From Mytilus californianus (taxonomy: Eukaryota; Mollusca; Bivalvia; Mytilida; Mytilidae): a stretch of DNA of 64,000 bases. The notes beneath the pieces are model-generated. The model had not been told where the DNA came from. It worked only from the letters and a program-made list of their open reading frames with translations, and made no database searches. The translations under genes were made by a program, and so were the position numbers. The stretch's first letter is position 1, and each line of letters begins with the position of its first letter. Location: positions 45,614,884 through 45,678,883 of the forward strand of contig NW_026262712.1 of the NCBI RefSeq assembly GCF_021869535.1, written 5' to 3'. Shown here one piece after another: positions 21,778 through 33,274 of the stretch.

Positions 21778-23058
21778 ATGTCTGTAGAAAATTTTGTACT
21801 CGACTTACATGAAAATAAATGTCCGTTTGGGATTCGGGATGAAAATGAGATAGAGGATATAGAATCGGCTATCAAGGATGCCATCAAGAACATTTGCGAG
21901 TATTTGGCTTCAAAAGATCCCCAGCTATTAATGTCGGATTTACTTCCAACAGGAGGATACTATGAAGAAACAAAAATAGAAAATCCAAATGAATTCGATT
22001 ATATGGTTGTTTGTGATATTGTTTCTCTTGAAACGGAATTCAAAATGACGAATAGCTGTCCTGGATGTGTAACCCTTTCACCCCACCACAGAGATCGTTG
22101 GGAAGAATTTTGTTCAGGTGAAACGTTTTGTTGTTCACCAACAAAACACTTAAATGGCCCAGAGGAAATTACTTCGTTTAACAATTACTTCGAATTTGTC
22201 CAGAATTGTGCATATGAGGAAGTTGAAAAATGTATATCGAAGACAACTGGAAATTTGTATTTAGTTGGAGCTGGTTGGAAATGTCTTTCTGTCTCGTGGG
22301 ATAGTTTCTCGAATGAAACTTTGAAAAATAATCCGGATTTCGGCTTGATTGACGTAGATATGATGCCATGCATAAGAATTCCAGAAGATAAAATGAACGA
22401 AATCCTAAAGGAAGTTCCACCTGTTTTGCACAAGTATGTCAGGAACGATGGTTGCCATATTGTTCCGAAAAACTGTGGCATATATTCTGAACATTTTTGC
22501 TGTCAACTTTCGTTTACTAGATCTGAATTATTTATGATTCGTGAAATGAGTCAACATCACATTAAGTGTTATAAAATTTTAAAGGTTATTGGTAAAACGT
22601 TGTCTGCATTGTGTTTTGACTCCTATGCAATCAAAACGTCTATTTTACACCACTGCTATTTCGAAGGCTGTACCGAAAATGAGTGCATTCATTCGTGCAT
22701 TTTGAAGGTACTTGAATATTTAAAAGAAACCTCAGGAAACAAGTTTTTACCGAATATTTGTCTTCCCAGTAAAAACGTATGGGAACATTCAATGGTTGGA
22801 ACTGATGCTGAAATTGCTCGGTTTTACAAGGCACAGGCAGGATTAGCTGATCTAGTCATTGGAATACTTATGCATATATCAGAGATTAACATACAGGAGT
22901 ACAGTTTGCAGTCATGTTTAAATATTTTCGAAAAGTTGAAAAAGTATTTGGGAAAACTGACCGATGGCGATATAGTATTTGCGCAAGTCGAGAAAAAGAT
23001 GAGAACGTTCTTAAAAAAGAGAAAAGGTACTGGCCATAACCGTTGTTCTGTACTATAA
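21778..23058 (+). CDS. cGAS-like receptor (Mab-21 nucleotidyltransferase) with C-terminal CaaX box
   Basis: The 426-residue protein has the nucleotidyltransferase core of animal cGAS-like receptors. These are immune sensors that, when bound by nucleic acid, make a nucleotide second messenger for STING. TGGYYEETKI (58-67) is the GG/GS motif and NEFDYMV (71-77) supplies E72 and D74. VDMMPCIRI (193-201) supplies the third acid, D194. Residues 262-330 align by eye with the cGAS C-terminal helical lobe (SYAIKT, VLEYLKE), but no cGAS-type zinc thumb precedes it. A separate Cys cluster (C293, C298, C303, C307) follows. The tail is basic (K406-K407, K413-K414-R415-K416) and ends C423-S-V-L426, a CaaX box whose final Leu favours geranylgeranylation. 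ATG 21778 is the first Met after a splice acceptor. The coding exon is unbroken. Ligand and product are unknown; membrane anchoring is inferred. Confidence 0.9.
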   Translation: MSVENFVLDLHENKCPFGIRDENEIEDIESAIKDAIKNICEYLASKDPQLLMSDLLPTGGYYEETKIENPNEFDYMVVCDIVSLETEFKMTNSCPGCVTLSPHHRDRWEEFCSGETFCCSPTKHLNGPEEITSFNNYFEFVQNCAYEEVEKCISKTTGNLYLVGAGWKCLSVSWDSFSNETLKNNPDFGLIDVDMMPCIRIPEDKMNEILKEVPPVLHKYVRNDGCHIVPKNCGIYSEHFCCQLSFTRSELFMIREMSQHHIKCYKILKVIGKTLSALCFDSYAIKTSILHHCYFEGCTENECIHSCILKVLEYLKETSGNKFLPNICLPSKNVWEHSMVGTDAEIARFYKAQAGLADLVIGILMHISEINIQEYSLQSCLNIFEKLKKYLGKLTDGDIVFAQVEKKMRTFLKKRKGTGHNRCSVL

Positions 23059-23505
23059 TAGATTTGCTTTTTGACACACATCAGATTGCATGTGCATGCA
23101 AAATATCACTCTTGCAAAACATTTGGATGCCTTTGTTCTGTACTGACTGTATATTAGATGATATACCTTTTGAAATACCAGTATACAGGAAACTTTAAGA
23201 AACCCCTGTTTACTTGTTTGACAGCTTGTCGGGAGCTATTTTGAGCTTTGTCATCACTTTGCATCGTTAATTTTTTTTATATTTTAACATTCATTTTTTA
23301 AAGAGTTGCCAATTTTGATCCAAATTTAACCTGAGTGGGTTTTGTGTTCTTTGAAAAAAACATCTGGTAGCCACGAAAACCGCCGATACGAAATGTAGAA
23401 GGAGGTAGAAACAACTTTCCCTGTTAATTGATCATTAGGAGGGCAATTTTTTAAACATGGCTGAAATCGTAATCAATGCTTAAAATATGTGGCCAGAATC
23501 CGGAC

Positions 23506-23511
23506 AATAAA
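23506..23511 (+). terminator. Candidate polyadenylation signal for the cGLR gene
   Basis: AATAAA lies 448 bp after the stop codon. Another AATAAA occurs near 23611. Which one is used cannot be told from sequence alone. Confidence 0.35.
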
Positions 23512-23708
23512 TTTTCTCTTTCGTAAAGTAAATTAAGCACGAAAAACGCTTATAACGCACTTTCAGCTATTTGAACCAGACATCGCCCTAGAAGGACATT
23601 TACAACCACAATAAAGTGAGGGTTCTAAAGACTTCTAGTCTCAACTAAGGGACAACATCAAAAGTTCAATGTAGGATAAAAACTTAATTCACATAGTTTT
23701 TTCACTGA

Positions 23709-23723
23709 CCCCCCCCCCCCCCC
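23709..23723. repeat. Poly-C run
   Basis: 15 consecutive C. Confidence 0.9.
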
Positions 23724-24769
23724 TCTTAACTTAATTTGAGAAAAATTGATTGACCAATATAGGCATATGCTATCAGAGTATACTTTTTGTATCATGAGTC
23801 CTGCTTTTTCTCAACAATGTATGTGTTGTTCTGTATATTGACTTGGGCATCACTTACCGGTAAATCAATATTTTTCAATCCGAAAATCAATGTCGAATAA
23901 ACAAAACTTGCAGCGATTTTGTTGTAATAAATTGTGAAACTTTTAAGACATGGTAAAAATTTTGGATAGGAAGCAATTTAAATAAAAGCAAAATATTTTC
24001 ACAAAAAAGATTCAAATGGAATAGGATTAAACAGAGTGATTGATTTTGATGAAAATAAGGTAAATTAATGATACAAAAGATTCTTTTGTGAGTAAACCTA
24101 ATTCTAAATACATTTTGCCATATAAGAAAAGTAAACGCCACATTTAGCTTAGTTTTAAAACAATACTTGAAAAGGGTTGTACATCTATTGATAAATATAA
24201 AAAAAGTAAAATAACAAACATACCGAACTCTAAAGGAAATTCCAACGGAAAGTCCTTTATAAAATGACAACATCAAAAGCTCAAACACATCTAACGATTG
24301 GAAAACAACTGTTATATTCCTTACTTGGTACAGGCATTTCCTTATGTAGAAAATGGTGGAAAATCAACTATCTTAACACTTAGTAGAAAAGATATCTTTA
24401 GTTACTTGAATTGTTAGATATTGGGGCAAAACGAAATTTGTGTAGATTGATCTTCAGCAAAATGATGGAGTATTAGTAACTTCGTTTGAATGCATTTCAA
24501 CTGGTTCTGACCAGTTTGATAAATTTGGGGGGGGGGGGGGGACACTTTGAGTAAAGGAGGAGGTATGGTAGGAGCCATTTACCCCTAAAATTGTAAAAAT
24601 ATTAAAATTTTCTAATACTTTCAGGATTATGTTTATAGTTTAAATGAATAGGATGATATAACCGGTACCTTTTTAGAACAGAAATGTCAGTAATGATGTC
24701 ACTGTGACATCATTAACATCATAAACATCATGTTGAAATGGACATATTTGACAACAATTGTGAAAATCA
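23724..24769. other. Spacer with a dispersed repeat fragment and a poly-G run
   Basis: It holds a fragment at 24228-24360 matching 12829-12960 and a run of 15 G at 24527-24541. The 133-residue minus-strand frame at 23887-24288 is F/L/I-rich, lacks motifs and runs into the repeat fragment, so I do not call it a gene. Confidence 0.5.
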
Positions 24770-25300
24770 GAAGGATGATATTTGATAGATTGATCAGACT
24801 TTTTAATTTCTATTCAAGGACCAAACAGTGCCTTTATCATACTTCCTCCTTTGTCTTATGTAATATACTGCCATATCAATACATAGCACTGCACTCAGCA
24901 TTTTCAATTAAATCATTAGAGAAACAGATTGTACCACCGTGTTGACTACAATATTTATCCACTCATGATAGCTTAATTTTCAAATTTAAACCATCGAGAG
25001 TAAATAAATGTCATTATCAATGGAGTGGTGTAGTAGAATATTTATTTATCATGTTATTAATTACTATGATTGATAAGCGGCTATTTTATTATTTGTTGAA
25101 ATATTTTTTGTTTTGTTTTACAATTTTGCATGTAACAATTCATAACATTTCTAATATAAGTTTTACACTGCCACTTGCATTTATTTCACACTTCATAGAA
25201 ATGATCTTTGTTTTTATTGTATAAATATATCAGTGAACATGGTGAATGTAGGTTAAGATTACAAATTAGTGTCTTTAAAAATATTGTTTTTATCGCATTT
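24770..25300. repeat. Dispersed direct repeat (partner 4860-5355)
   Basis: Matches 4860-5355 in the same orientation over about 500 bp. See that entry for the shared landmarks. Confidence 0.65.
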
Positions 25301-25925
25301 ACTATTATTTTTAGAGAACTGTTTAAAAGTTTGTATGTAAAGATTGCCATTAAATGATCTTTTAGGTCTACATCATATATATATATGTATCAAAATTATG
25401 TTTATTTCTAAAAAAAATGTAAAAAAAAACTAAATAGGCAATAGCCAGTTCGAATTTGCCACTTCATCCAAAACAAACAACTTTACCTTGGATGTAAAAA
25501 GGTTTAGACCATCATATAGAAACTAAGGAGATAATCCAGTTAAAGTGGCATTTTATTTTCCAAGGATTTGTTTGGATAATCAGTCTTTTTGAAGAACTGT
25601 GACACATATTTCTGATACTCTTACTTTTTGCAATAAGATTGAGATTTTTGTTTGTTTTTTAATTTATCGTTATAATTGATTATTTATGTATATTTTTTTT
25701 GTAATAATGTAATAAATACATTTTAACAGATTGATTTTCTTTACAAGCCTTTAAAAAGAAGTAGCCCATGTCGTCTGATGTAATTATTTAATATTTAACT
25801 TGTAATATATTTCCTCTAATGCTAATATTATAAAGCATATTTGAATCAATTCAAACGGTACAGACAAAAAAAAACTTAGTTTTCCGAGTTAATAAAATTT
25901 ATGTATTGAGAAACATCTCATTTTA
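25301..25925. other. AT-rich spacer, nothing recognised
   Basis: Long A and T runs. No coding segment or repeat was identified. Confidence 0.4.
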
Positions 25926-26019
25926 TTACCTACGTCGACGAAGGCGGAGGCAGGTCTAGTAACCGCTCAACTCTGTCCTTCCATTTGACTGTCCGTTTTT
26001 CCGTCTATCTGATTTAAGT

Positions 26020-26760
26020 TTTCTTTTTTCGCTTCTGTGGAAGGGAAGGGTTTAATATTTGATATGCAGTTTGATAATGTTGAGTTGTAGCGAGTTAGGT
26101 ATTTTACGTCTGCCGTATAGCCTCTGTCTGCTTGCCAGTAGACTAAGTTTGAAATTTTACAACACTCGTTGTACAAGGAAAATTTCAGTCAAATTTTATT
26201 GGCTTCTATGAAAGGGAATAATTTAATATATGGTCTGCAGCTTGATAATGTTGAGCGGTTACGGGTAAGAAATTTTTACATCTGCCGTGCAGCAACTTCC
26301 TTTTCGCCATTAGTTTAAAATTTTACAACACTCATTGTACAAAGAATATTTTCGTCAATTTTTCTTGGCTTCTATGAAAGGTCATGACTGATTCAATATT
26401 TGGCAGCAACTTGATAATGTTGAGTTGTAGCGAGTAAGCAATTTTTATATCTGCCGTTAAGTCACTTCCTGTTTGACGATAGTTTGAAATTTTACAACAC
26501 TCATTGTGCAAGGGAAATTTTTTTCAAACTTTTCTTGGCTTCGATGAAAGAGAATGATTTAATAGTAAGTCTGCTGATTGATAATGTTGAGATAAAGCAA
26601 GTAAGCAACTTTTAAATCTGCCGTGTAGCCACTTCGTTTGCCAATAGTTTGAAATTTACAACACTCATTTTGCAAGGAAATTTTCATCAAACTTTTCTTG
26701 GCTCCTACTGAGGTGCATGATTTTAATATTTGGTCATTGAATGATCAGGTGTGTTCCTGT
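26020..26760 (+). repeat. Tandem repeat, ~165-bp units, about 4.5 copies
   Basis: Units share TTGGCTTCTATGAAAGG, TTGATAATGTTGAG, ATCTGCCGT and TTTACAACACTCATTGT, with starts near 26030, 26200, 26365, 26535 and 26695. A GAAGGCGGAGGCAGG segment lies just upstream at about 25940. The last unit is the most decayed. It is non-coding. Confidence 0.75.
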
Positions 26761-26954
26761 ATACCCATTACCTCAAAGAATTACATGCAGTTATGCAGGT
26801 CCAGTCCCTGTATTGGTCTTGTTCATAATAAAAAATAAAATTTGACTAAAAGGCCTACTTCCATTGTATATAGATTCAAATTGAAGTCAACAAAAATCAT
26901 ATCTATATAATTCACAGGTAAACAAACTTTGGAATGGAGGGTTTGAGTATTAAA

Positions 26955-28615
26955 CAAGAGTACACGTGCTGAAATGTCTCGCTTGCTCAACTTATAATGG
27001 AATTTATGTTGAAAGTCTGTAATATGCAGGTTTTACTACAAGTATCACATAAACTGAACATTATCAATGGTCCATAAACGAGGTCAAGGTTACATAAACC
27101 ATGCCAGAACGATATGTTGACCTTACGAACATTCCCTACACCAAATAATGAGGTCCTCTTGCTCATAGTACCTGAAAAACAGATCAAACCACATAAATTT
27201 AACATTAACTAATGAACCATGAAAAAGGTCAAAGTCATATAAACTATACCAGACATGTATACCGTACAATCATTTCAAACACCAAATAAAGTTGATCTAT
27301 TGCTTATATTATCTGATAAAAAATGACAAAACCATGAAAACTTAACAATGACCAATGAACCATGAAAATAAGGTAAAGGTCATATGAAACCTGCAAGACA
27401 GACCTGTACAACTTACGAACATTCAATACACCGAACACAGTGGTCTTTATACTTATAGTATTTGAAAATTAGACCAAATCACAATAAACTATTGACACAG
27501 AGATATGTCTCGCCTGTCTGCATAAAATTCCGAAAAAGATAATCTGATAGACAGCAACATTGCTTATTAATTCATTCGCTGGATCAGTATCTAGTGGGTA
27601 GGACCTGAAAAGGGACGACAAACTGAGATGTACAGACAGTAATGTTACTGCATACAAATATCGTTGTCTATTGTAAGTAGTTCCTATCAATCATACTTAA
27701 GCAGAAAACTTAACATAAAAAAATGCTAATTAATTCGAAGTCACTGGACCATGTGGAAGGGGCAGGGCCTCAAAATAGTCATAAAACTGATATGTACTGA
27801 TAGTAACGCAACTTTATACAAAATATCATTGATCTATCACAAATACATGTAGTTCCTATCAAACTGACTTAAGCAGAAAACTTAACATTGAAAATTGCTA
27901 ATTAATTCAAAATCACTGGACCATGACCCAGGGGGCGAGACCTCAAAATAGTCTTCAAACTGATAAGTACAGATAGTAATGCAACTTTATAGAAAATATC
28001 ATTGATCTATCACAAGTACATGTAGTTCCTATCAAACTGACTTAAGCAGAAAACTAAACATTAAAAATTACTTAATTGAAAGTGGCTAAACCATGACTTA
28101 GGGAGCAGGGCCTCGAAATAGTTGTCAAACTGATATGAACTGAAAGTAATGCAACCTTATACAATATATCACTGATTTATCACAAGTAGATTCTATCAAC
28201 ATGATCAAACTAACTTAAGCAGAAAACTTAACATTGAAAATTGCTGATAAATTCATAGTCACTGGACCATGTCCTAGGGGCAGGTCCTCAAAATAGCCAT
28301 TAAACTGATATGAACTGATAGTAATGCAACCTCATACAAAATGTCATTGATCTATCACAAGTAGATGCTATCAAACTAACTTAAGCAGGAAACTTAACAT
28401 TGAAAATTTCTGATTAATTCAAAGTCACTGGACCATGTCCTAGAGGTCAGGGCATCAAAATAGTCATCAAACTGATATGTACTGATAGTAATGCAACTTT
28501 ACATTAGATATCAATGATCTATCACAAGTAGTTACTATCAAACTAACTTAAGCAGAAAACGTAACAATTGTTGACGCCGTCGCTGGAAAAGCATTCCCTA
28601 TGTCTCGCTTTGATT
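26955..28615 (+). mobile_element. B-family head joined to a related ~170-bp tandem array
   Basis: It starts CAAGAGTACACGTGCTGAAA then TGTCTCGC, the B-family head. Diverged units with ATGAACCATGAAAA and AGGTCA follow. From about 27481 it passes into a second family (head ATATGTCTCGCCTGT) with units of about 170 bp carrying AGTAGTTCCTATCAAACT, TAAGCAGAAAACTTAACATT and ATTAATTCAAAGTCACTGGA. The end near 28570-28615 has GACGCCGTCGCTGG and CTATGTCTCGCTTTG, a GC-rich tract and a head-like motif as in other copies. The same units occur reversed at 5400-6010. Confidence 0.7.
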
Positions 28616-28681
28616 TTCCATACACCAAGTATAGTTTACCTATTGCTTATAGTATCTGAAATACAGACTTTGCCACGTTAT

Positions 28682-29945
28682 CTTAAACTTATTTCACATC
28701 CAATCTTTTATGGTAATATTCTTTACAAAGCACAAAAATGTCAGTATTCACCTCAAAAGCTAACAAAACCTTTAAACAGACTTATTAAGAAAGGATATAG
28801 TTACGATACTGTTGTCAGGTCATTAAAGATTGCATATTTGGGCTTTAATATTGATTCACTTATAGGGTCTTTGCATCGGAATTAAACATATTTATTCTAA
28901 AACCAGTTGTTGGCATGACACGGGTTATGTTCTTCTCATATATTTTATGATGGTATAATACTAAACCCCTAACAGGAAGGATTGTGCCTGATATTCATAT
29001 GATGAAGACATAATCTTTCAATCAGTTTAATTTAGGTCTGGAGCTGGCATGTCAATAACTGCTAGTAGTCTGTTGTTATTTATGTATTATTGTCATTTTG
29101 TTTATTTTCATTTGTTTCCGATTCTGACATCGGACTCGGACTTCTCTTAAACTGAGTTTTACTGTGTGTACTGTTACATACGTTTGTTTTTCTACATTGG
29201 CTAGAGGTATAGGGGAGGGTTGAGATCTCAAAAAACATGTTTAACCCCGCCGCATTTTTGCACCTGTCCCAAGTCAGGAGCCTCTGGCCTTTGTTAGTCT
29301 TGTTTCATTTTTAATTTTAGTTTCTTGTGTATAATTTGGAGTGTTATGTTCTTCTCATATATTTTATGATGGTATAATACTAAACCCCTAACAGGAGGGA
29401 TTGTGCCTGATATTCATATGATGAAGACATAATCTTTCAATCAGTTTAATTTAGGTCTGGAGCTGGCATGTCAGTAACTGCTAGTAGTCTGTTGTTATTT
29501 ATGTATTATTGTCATTTTGTTTATTTTCATTTGTTTCCGATTCTGACATCGGACTCGGACTTCTCTTAAACTGAGTTTTACTGTGTGTACTGTTACATAC
29601 GTTTGTTTTTCTACATTGGCTAGAGGTATAGGGGAGGGTTGAGATCTCAAAAAACATGTTTAACCCCGCCGCATTTTTGCACCTGTCCCAAGTCAGGAGC
29701 CTCTGGCCTTTGTTGGTCTTGTTTCATTTTTAATTTTAGTTTCTTGTGTATAATTTGGAGTTTAGTATGACGTCCATTATCACTGAACTAGTATATATAT
29801 TTGTTCAGGGGCCAGCTGAAGGACGCCTCAGGGTGCGGGAGTTTCTCGCTGCATTGAAGACCCATTGGTGGCCTTCGGCTCTTGTCTGCTCTGTGGTCGG
29901 GTTGTTGTCTCTTTGACACATTCCCCATTTCCATTCTCAATTTTA
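28682..29945 (+). mobile_element. 5'-truncated retroelement with duplicated 3' region
   Basis: The last ~68 codons of an element protein (HPIFYGNILYKAQK, LNRLIKKGY, VVRSLKIAY, DSLIGSLHRN, stop at 28885) run into a 3' region ending CATTCTCAATTTTATT at about 29945. Within it, a 419-bp segment (28924-29342) is repeated in tandem (29343-29761) with very few differences. The single-copy relative is at 20279-20990 on the other strand. The protein tail is of the same type as the reverse-transcriptase element at 15180-18190. The open frame beginning at 28568 extends upstream only by chance. Confidence 0.75.
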
Positions 29946-30191
29946 TTGATCACTGATCCATAAAATGACTTTGAGGTAATTTGAACCCTGTCTGAGAGAC
30001 ACACAGACCTTGCAAGAAATCCCTCTCTTGCAGTCTGCGACTTGAGTTGCAGGCATGACAAAAATAGTTTAATGGAGCTGTATGTTAATGTGCCTGTCTC
30101 GAGTCAGAACCCGCTTCTAATGTCTTTGAACTCTTTATATATATCATAGCGAGATATCATAGTGAGATAGTTATTGAACCATATAAAATAA

Positions 30192-30402
30192 ATGGCTCCT
30201 AACAATTGGAATCAGCCAAAATCATAAAATGATTAGAAACTGATTTTTTGCTTAACTAAAGTACCTGGATTAGTTGGGCCTCAAATTTAATTTCAGAAAT
30301 AAGTGTTTGGTCTTTTGATTATACCTTCTTTTTGAAAAAAAAAGGTATAGGTTGGGTCTGTATTTGTAAATAATACAAGGACCTTTTTCTAAATTACAAT
30401 AA
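30192..30402. repeat. Segmental duplication, copy 2, first block
   Basis: GGCTCCTAACAATTGGAA, GATTAGTTGGGCCTCA and TATTTGTAAATAATACAAGG follow the same order as at 522-760. The match stops where the D-family repeats begin. It resumes at 41317, so about 10.9 kb was inserted here after the duplication, or lost cleanly from copy 1. Confidence 0.75.
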
Positions 30403-31694
30403 AATGCTCCGCTGGGTGCAGCTTGATACGACCGCAGAGGTCGAACCCTGAACAGTTGGGGCAAGTATGGACACAACATTCAAGCTTGATACAGCACTGA
30501 ATTTGGATTGTAATTGGATTGTAATTTCTGACACAGAATGAATGTGGTCTAAGAACTTAAAATTTTTTAATTTACCTATTCAAACCATATCATTATTATT
30601 TGCTTTTATATATAAATCAGAAATAATCAATTTAAAATGGAAAATTTTAAAGAAAAAAAAAGGAAAAAAAATGAGAAAAAAAATCCCTCCCCCTAATTTT
30701 TTTTGAACCCCCCTTATGATTCATCACCCCCAAACTCAATCCCAGCCTTCCCTTTGTGGTATTGTACCTTGCAGTACAATTTCAGAGAGATCCATACACT
30801 TGAACACAAGTTATTGTCTGGAAACTAGAAAAATGCTTATTTTTAGCCCCTTTTTTGCCCCAAATTCCTAAACATTAAGGGCAATTACCCCCAAAACTCA
30901 AACCCAGCTTTCCCTTTGTAATATAGAACCTTGTAGTACAATTTCATAAAGATCCATACACTTACACACAAGTTATTGTCCTGAAACTAGAAAAATGCTT
31001 GTTTTTTGCCCCTTTTAGGCCCCTAATTCCTAAAATTTTGAGGCAATTACCCCCAAAATTAATCCCTGCTTCCCCTTTGTGGTATGGTACCTTGCAGTAC
31101 AATTTCAGAGAGATCCATACACTTGAACACAAGTTATTGTCTGGAAACTAGAAAAATGCTTATTTTTGGCCCCTTTTTCCTAAACGTTTCGGGCAATTAC
31201 CCCCAAACTCAATTCCAGCTTTCCCTTTGTGATATGGAACCTTGTAGTACAATTTCAGAAAGATCCATACACTTACACACAAGTTATTGTCATGAAACTA
31301 GAAAAATGCTTGTTTTTTTACCCTTTTTTGGCCCCTAATTCCTACAATTTTGAGGCAATTACCCCCAAAATCAATCCCAGCATTCCCTTTGTGATATGGA
31401 ACCTTGTGGTACAATGTCAGAGAGATCCATACACTAACACACAAGTTATGTCTGGAAGTTACAAAAATGCCTATTTTTGGCCCCTTATTCCTTAACTGTT
31501 GGTACCATAACCCCCAAAATCAATCCCAAACTTCCTTTTGTGGTATTGCACCTTATGGTAAAATTTCATAGAGATCCAGTCACTTAAACTAAAGATAGAG
31601 TGCAAAAACCAATGTGTCCTCGGACAACGACGACGACGATGACAACGCCAACGTCATACCAATATACGACCGCAAAATTTTTTGCGGTCGTATA
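30403..31694 (+). mobile_element. D-family repeat element 1
   Basis: The head has ATACGACCGCAGAGGTCGAA then CCCTGAACAG. Several units (~160 bp) have CCCCAAA, CCTTTGTG, AGAGAGATCCATACACTT, ACAAGTTATTGTC and GAAAAATGCTTATTTTTGGC. A GACGACGACG tract sits near 31626-31640. The end is a hairpin (ATACGACCGCAAAA / TTTTGCGGTCGTAT, 31663-31694). Short frames here (31084-31338 and others) are repeat by-products. Confidence 0.75.
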
Positions 31695-31899
31695 ATAAAT
31701 AAAATGCTTCGCTGGGCGCAGCTTGATACGACCGCAGAGGTCGAACCCTGAACAGTTGGGGCAAGTAAGGACACTACATTCAAACTTGATACAGCTCTGA
31801 ATTTGGATTGTGATTAAATATTTGACACAGAATAGGTTTCTGACACAGAAAGAATGTGGTCTAAGAACTTGAATTTTTTTAATTTACCTATTATGGTCC

Positions 31900-32545
31900 A
31901 ATGTCCAAAATCAAAATACATATTTAGATTCAGCATATCAAAGAACCCCATATATTCAATTTTTGTTGAAATCAAACAAAGTTTAATTTTGGACCCCAAC
32001 TTTGACAAACTTGAAAACTGGGCCCATAATCAAAATTCAAAACACATGTTTAGATTCAGCATATTAAAGAACCCCAAGAATTCAATTTTTGTTAAAATCA
32101 AACTAAGTTTAATTTTGGACCCTTTGGACCTTAATGTAGACCAATTTAAAAAACGGGACCCAAAATTAAAAATCTAAATACACGGTTAGATTTGGAATAT
32201 CAAAGAACCCCAATAATTCAATTTTTGATGAAATCAAACAAAGTTTAATTTTGGACCCTTTTGATCTCAATATGAACCAATTTGATAGCGGGGCCCACAA
32301 ATAAAAAATCTGAATACATGGTTAGATTCAGCATATCAAAGAACCCCATATATTCAATTTTTGTTGAAATAAAAAAAAGTTTAATTGTGGACCCCAACTT
32401 GGACCAACTTGAAAACTGGGCCCATAATCAAAAATCTAAACATATGTTTAGATTCAGCATATCAAAGAACCCGAAGAATTCAATTTTTGTTAAAATCAAA
32501 CAGTTTAATTTTGGACCCTTTGGACCTTAATGTAGACAAATTTAA
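31900..32545 (+). repeat. 126-bp tandem units keeping one open frame
   Basis: Units with AAATCTAAATACATGGTTAG, AAGAACCCCATATATTC, GAAATCAAACAAAGTTTAAT and TTTTGGACCC have a period of 126 bp, or 42 codons. One frame is therefore open over several units (31854-32177 and 32282-32530), and again at 39967-40251 and 62190-62495. No start or splice context supports a gene. Confidence 0.7.
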
Positions 32546-32810
32546 ATCAAAGCGCGAAAGCGCTGTAAAGGCAGTTAATTACAGGTTGTGTGTATTTTTA
32601 GTCCAGTTATAACATTATCTTGCATAGTACAGTGTACTTATCAGAGGTGGCTTTCAGTATTTAAGATTTAGAGTTCTCTAATGATATTGAACAAGTTTTA
32701 TGAATGTCATATTCTGAGCACTATATGAAGGCGATTGTTCTCACTTGTTTATGAACTAGTGCATTATGTCCAGTTTGTACCTTTTTTATCTATGTTTATA
32801 GTCAAATTAG

Positions 32811-33016
32811 TTATCAAAGGTACCAGGATTATAATTTAATACGCCAGACGCGTGTTTCATCTACATAAGACTCATCAGTGACGTTCAGATCAAAATAGTA
32901 ATAAAGCCAAACAAGTACAAAGTTGAAGAGCATTGAGGACCCAAAATTCCAAAAAGTTGTGTCAAATACGGCTCAGGTAATCTATTCCTTGGATAAGAAA
33001 ATCCTTAGTTTTTTCA
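32811..33016 (-). mobile_element. Truncated retrozyme copy
   Basis: About 205 bp match the 3' part of the 354-bp unit at 8928-9633, in reverse, including the GGTACCAGGATTATAATTTA end and the hammerhead. The match fades after CCTTAGTTTTTTC (about 33016). Confidence 0.75.
32841..32884 (-). ncRNA. Hammerhead ribozyme, copy 3
   Basis: On the minus strand, CTGATGA (rc 32872-32878), stem II GTCT/AGAT, GAAA and the GTC triplet (rc 32847-32849) are all present. Stem I pairs ACGTCA with TGGCGT, with an A-U pair where copies 1 and 2 have G-U. That change keeps the helix. Stem III is weaker (CACGCG). Confidence 0.72.
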
Positions 33017-33274
33017 TTGGCAATCATAACACATCTCCTTATTTATATAATGATCTATATTCAACGACCTCAGGTACAAAAAAAATGTATGTAACTAAAC
33101 TATGATGGGAAACCTTTGACTTCTTTCTTTTATATAAACTTTTGATTTGGTACCATAGAACTATGTAGAATAAATGTACATTGCAACATGTCAACTCTTT
33201 CAACTCCAAGCAAAATTATATTTCCAAGCATAAAGTAATTTAAGAATGAAAAAGGAGTTCTTAATTAAGAAATA

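Noticed and set aside
21999-23081. Several minus-strand open frames of 60-98 codons across the cGLR gene
   Set aside because: They are shadows of the 426-codon plus-strand frame. They have no motifs, and the plus frame carries a clear protein family.
23887-24288. 133-codon minus-strand frame
   Set aside because: Composition is dominated by F, L and I as expected from AT-rich DNA, there is no family motif, and its 5' end lies in a dispersed repeat fragment.
28568-28681. N-terminal third of the 105-codon plus-strand frame
   Set aside because: Only the part after about 28682 resembles the retroelement protein. The upstream codons come from the B-type element end and are joined by chance.
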